Program-made: the position numbers and the translations under genes
Assembly (NCBI GenBank): GCA_009842675.1
Contig: VYEX01000005.1
Coordinates: 17,500-81,499, forward strand
Source: Acidimicrobiia bacterium
GTDB lineage: Bacteria > Actinomycetota > Acidimicrobiia > Acidimicrobiales > Bin134
Reading direction: 5' to 3'
Length of the DNA stretch: 64,000 nt
Notes under the pieces: model-generated
Told to the model about the DNA's origin: nothing
The model's database searches: none
The model's input: the letters and a program-made list of their open reading frames with translations, nothing else
Shown here: positions 62,175-64,000 of the stretch, one piece after another
How positions within the stretch are numbered: position 1 is the first letter of the stretch
How the letters are laid out: each line of letters opens with the position of its first letter

Positions 62175-62262
62175 TCGTCGGCCTGTCGCCAAAGGGCCGG
62201 CCCGTCCCAGCCGAACGGGTTGGCGCGGCTCTTCTCAAAAACCCGCGACCGGGTTGCTTTGG

Positions 62263-62317
62263 TGGGGCTATAGGGGATAAGGTGGGGCGAAATGGGAGAG
62301 AAGGGGAAATACTCGGG
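62263..62317 (+). promoter_or_regulatory. MraZ-type operator: 10-bp-phased TGGG repeats
   Basis: G-rich pentamers begin every 10 bp: TGGGG at 62263, GGGGA at 62273, TGGGG at 62283, TGGGA at 62293 and GGGGA at 62303, with a degenerate TCGGG at 62313. MraZ is known to bind direct TGGGN-N5 repeats upstream of its own gene. One helical turn per unit places all sites on one face of the DNA, as needed by the MraZ ring. The array ends 18 bp before the mraZ start, so it should cover the dcw promoter. Confidence 0.82.
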
Positions 62318-62334
62318 GCCCATCAGGGGAAATC

Positions 62335-62742
62335 ATGCTCACCGGTGAGCACACTCGTTCCCTGGATGACAAGGGCCGGCTCTCGCTGCCGCCGGCCTTT
62401 CGCTCGGTGCTGGCCGAAGGGGCATACGTTGCCATCTACAACCAGTGCCTCGGCATCTGGACTTCCGACGAAGCCCGCAACGCGCTGGAGCGTTTCGAAG
62501 CCGCCGTTCGGGTCGGAGAGGCCACCGGCGATGAGTTTCGGCGATTCTCCTCCAGCCTCGAACCGGTGACCGTGGATGCCCAGGGCCGATTGAGCCTCCC
62601 GACCTCCAAGCGCGAGGTACTGGGCTTGGACAAGAACGTGGTGTTGGTCGGCGTTTTCAACCGAGGCGAGGTGTGGGATGCCGACGAGTGGGAGTCGGTA
62701 TTGAGCGACCGGAGCACCGACGACATCGGCCGGTGGTTGTGA
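62335..62742 (+). CDS. mraZ: Transcriptional regulator MraZ
   Basis: A 135-residue protein with two AbrB-like SpoVT repeats: TRSLDDKGRLSLPPAFRSVL (about 8) and TVDAQGRLSLPTSKREVLGL (about 80), each with the DxxGR(L) DNA-contact motif. It forms a ring and represses the division/cell-wall cluster it heads. GGGGAAATC precedes ATG 62335, and the operator repeats lie just upstream. The end IGRWL is typical of the family. Confidence 0.96.
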   Translation: MLTGEHTRSLDDKGRLSLPPAFRSVLAEGAYVAIYNQCLGIWTSDEARNALERFEAAVRVGEATGDEFRRFSSSLEPVTVDAQGRLSLPTSKREVLGLDKNVVLVGVFNRGEVWDADEWESVLSDRSTDDIGRWL

Positions 62743-62804
62743 CGGGGATTGAGAGAGGGAGGTCACGGCTGAATAAAGCGATGTAGGAGGAAATAGGGCT
62801 CATG

Positions 62805-62979
62805 GGCAGTCCTCCGTCTGACGAGATGGAAGGCCCCTACTCCGCCCGCTTGCCATTTGACACTGCCGGGGAGAAATCCCGGAGTGCGGTCGCCAGGCGG
62901 AGGACTGCCGATGGGCGCCATTTTTATCGCCCGACCCGGTCGGACGCAAAAAACAGCTCCCTCAACCATAGGGCTGCTG
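62805..62979 (+). ncRNA. Structured leader RNA between mraZ and rsmH (candidate mraW-type motif)
   Basis: The 254-bp mraZ-rsmH gap can fold extensively. A 16-bp arm (62805-62820) pairs with 62894-62909 with one G-U, closing a domain that holds a CCGGG/CCCGG hairpin (62866-62882, plus an ACT/AGT extension). Then come GGGCG/CGCCC around a U-rich loop (62913-62932) and CAGC-CCCT/AGGG-GCTG (62954-62979), 7 bases before the rsmH Shine-Dalgarno. A conserved actinobacterial 'mraW motif' upstream of this gene has been described from comparative genomics; whether this is that motif needs a covariance search. A 60-codon open frame covers the same bases but is less convincing. Confidence 0.45.
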
Positions 62980-62996
62980 AGTAGACGAGGAGGTGA

Positions 62997-63983
62997 ATGA
63001 GCATGAACGGGGGGACATCGACGGCGATCGACGGTCGATTCGTCCATCACCCCGTCATGGTCACCGAAGTGGTGGAACATTTGTCCACGGTGCCGCCGGG
63101 AGTATTTCTCGACGCCACCGTGGGAGGGGGAGGACACTCTCGGGCGCTCTTGAACGCCCGGCCTGACCTCTCGCTGATTGGCCTCGACCGTGACCCCTCC
63201 GCGGTCGAGGCCGCCACCACTGTTCTGGCCGGCCGCGGCGCCACCATCTGCCGGGCGAGCTTTGCGCAGCTAGACGAGGTGCTGGAGTCGCAGGGCGTGT
63301 CTCGCATCGTGGGATCGCTATTCGACTTCGGGGTGAGTTCTCCCCAGCTCGACAAGCCGGAGCGGGGGTTCAGCTACCGCAATGACGGACCGCTGGACAT
63401 GAGGATGGACTGCGGCCAGCAACTCTCGGCCGACGATGTGGTGAACAACTGGCCACCTGCCGACCTGGCCCGAATACTGCGCAGCTACGGCGATGAGCGG
63501 TACGCCAATCGCATCGCCGCGGCCATTGCTGCCGCCCGGCCGATCGCCTCGACCACCGCGTTAGCCGACGTCGTGCGAGAGGCCATCCCCGCTCCCGCCC
63601 GCCGGCGGGGTGGCCACCCGGCCAAGAGGACCTTTCAGGCCATTCGGATCGCGGTCAACGACGAGCTGGACCAGATTGAGCCTGCTTTAGAAGCGGCCAT
63701 CGATCGAACCGTGCCCGGCGGCCGGGGTGTGGTGCTCAGCTACCACAGCGGTGAAGACCGCATCGTCAAGCGGGTCCTTCGCCGCCGCGCCGGGCTCAGC
63801 GACGAATCTCGTTTCCGGGGCCTGCCCCCATCGTCGTCCCAGCCCCAGCCCGCCATCGAGTTGATTCCCCGGGGCAGTCGCCGCCCCAGCCCAGCGGAGA
63901 TGGCCGAAAATCCCAGAGCCTCCAGCGCCCGTTTTCGGGCATTCGCCAAGCTGGGAGACGACCAGAGTGGAGAGGCAGCGTAA
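62997..63983 (+). CDS. rsmH: 16S rRNA (cytosine(1402)-N4)-methyltransferase
   Basis: A 328-residue RsmH (MraW). FVHHPVMVTEVVEHL is the usual start and FLDATVGGGGHSRALL the SAM-binding loop (about 38). IGLDRDPSAVEAA binds the ribose, DFGVSSPQLDKPERGFSYRN (about 108) with DGPLDMRMD is diagnostic, and RTFQAIRIAVNDELDQIEPA and GVVLSYHSGEDRIVKR (SFHSLEDR in most, here SYHSGEDR) follow. It methylates N4 of C1402 in the ribosomal P site. GAGGAGG precedes; ATG 62997 and ATG 63003 are both possible, the second with more usual spacing. Confidence 0.96.
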   Translation: MSMNGGTSTAIDGRFVHHPVMVTEVVEHLSTVPPGVFLDATVGGGGHSRALLNARPDLSLIGLDRDPSAVEAATTVLAGRGATICRASFAQLDEVLESQGVSRIVGSLFDFGVSSPQLDKPERGFSYRNDGPLDMRMDCGQQLSADDVVNNWPPADLARILRSYGDERYANRIAAAIAAARPIASTTALADVVREAIPAPARRRGGHPAKRTFQAIRIAVNDELDQIEPALEAAIDRTVPGGRGVVLSYHSGEDRIVKRVLRRRAGLSDESRFRGLPPSSSQPQPAIELIPRGSRRPSPAEMAENPRASSARFRAFAKLGDDQSGEAA

Positions 63984-64000
63984 TGGCCTCCCCCCAGCGC
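63983..64000 (+). CDS. First codons of the next dcw gene (FtsL position), cut by window edge
   Basis: An ATG at 63983 overlaps the rsmH TAA by one base (TAATG), and six codons (MASPQR) follow to the end of the window. In actinobacteria the gene after rsmH is usually a small FtsL-like division protein, then the ftsI transpeptidase. Identity is inferred from position only. Confidence 0.45.

Noticed and set aside
62802..62984. 60-codon open frame between mraZ and rsmH with AGGAGG upstream
   Set aside because: The peptide has no recognisable pattern, its codons fall on paired stem arms, and the Shine-Dalgarno is more than 10 bases away. A structured leader explains the segment better, though translation is not excluded.

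Overview
The window looks like chromosomal DNA from a high-GC, free-living actinobacterium, most probably of the class Acidimicrobiia. This placement is an inference from content. The clues are frequent GTG/TTG starts, F420/FMN-type LLM and Ddn-like oxidoreductases, a DUF222-HNH endonuclease gene, a SufU-type SUF system, MeaB with a two-subunit methylmalonyl-CoA mutase, a class-E-like sortase beside a septum-formation lipoprotein, and the mraZ-rsmH start of the division/cell-wall (dcw) cluster at the right edge. I saw no rRNA, tRNA, CRISPR array, insertion sequence or prophage.

Layout. 0-6.6 kb: partial M20 peptidase coupled to a ROK regulator, an LLM oxidoreductase, an acyl-CoA ligase, a lower-GC pair (unknown membrane protein plus a 56-residue basic protein) and a split-barrel flavoprotein. 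6.7-13 kb: a betaine module with a double-permease ABC protein, ProV-like ATPase, divergent TetR regulator, choline dehydrogenase BetA and a ProX-like binding protein whose gene carries a frameshift. 13-17.5 kb: LEH-like epoxide hydrolase, an E1/ColD-like PLP enzyme, Ddn-like reductase and two amidohydrolases. 17.6-25 kb: methylmalonyl-CoA mutase small and large subunits, MeaB, a citrate synthase, and divergently a helix-turn-helix/citrate-synthase fusion with a strongly palindromic intergenic region. 25-30 kb: polar amino-acid ABC transporter (ATPase, two permeases, binding protein). 30-44 kb: LLM enzyme, Nudix hydrolase, glycosyltransferase, MGH1-like glycosidase, septum-formation lipoprotein, sortase, acyl-CoA ligase, class I fumarase, CapA-like lipoprotein, MutY, flavin reductase and gamma-carbonic anhydrase.

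44.5-57.4 kb: iron-sulfur cluster assembly split over two loci. On the plus strand is sufB, a Cys-containing small protein, sufD, a Rieske ferredoxin, a divergent sufC and a pterin dehydratase. On the minus strand is a canonical sufC, sufS and sufU, continuing into a Rieske oxygenase and an SDR dehydrogenase. Between them lie an SRPBCC protein, a DUF222-HNH protein, a GNAT-like protein and a small HTH protein with a palindromic operator. 57.5-62.2 kb: acyl-CoA dehydrogenase, small unknown proteins, an alpha/beta hydrolase lacking its nucleophile, an HhH-GPD protein, HNH protein and LplA-like ligase. 62.2-64 kb: mraZ with a 10-bp-phased operator, a structured leader, rsmH and the first codons of the next dcw gene.

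The most unusual items are the HTH-citrate synthase fusion with its dyad-rich control region beside propionate/methylmalonate genes, the split SUF system with two SufC proteins and accessory small proteins, the PLP enzyme with His in place of Lys, and the structured mraZ-rsmH intergenic RNA.
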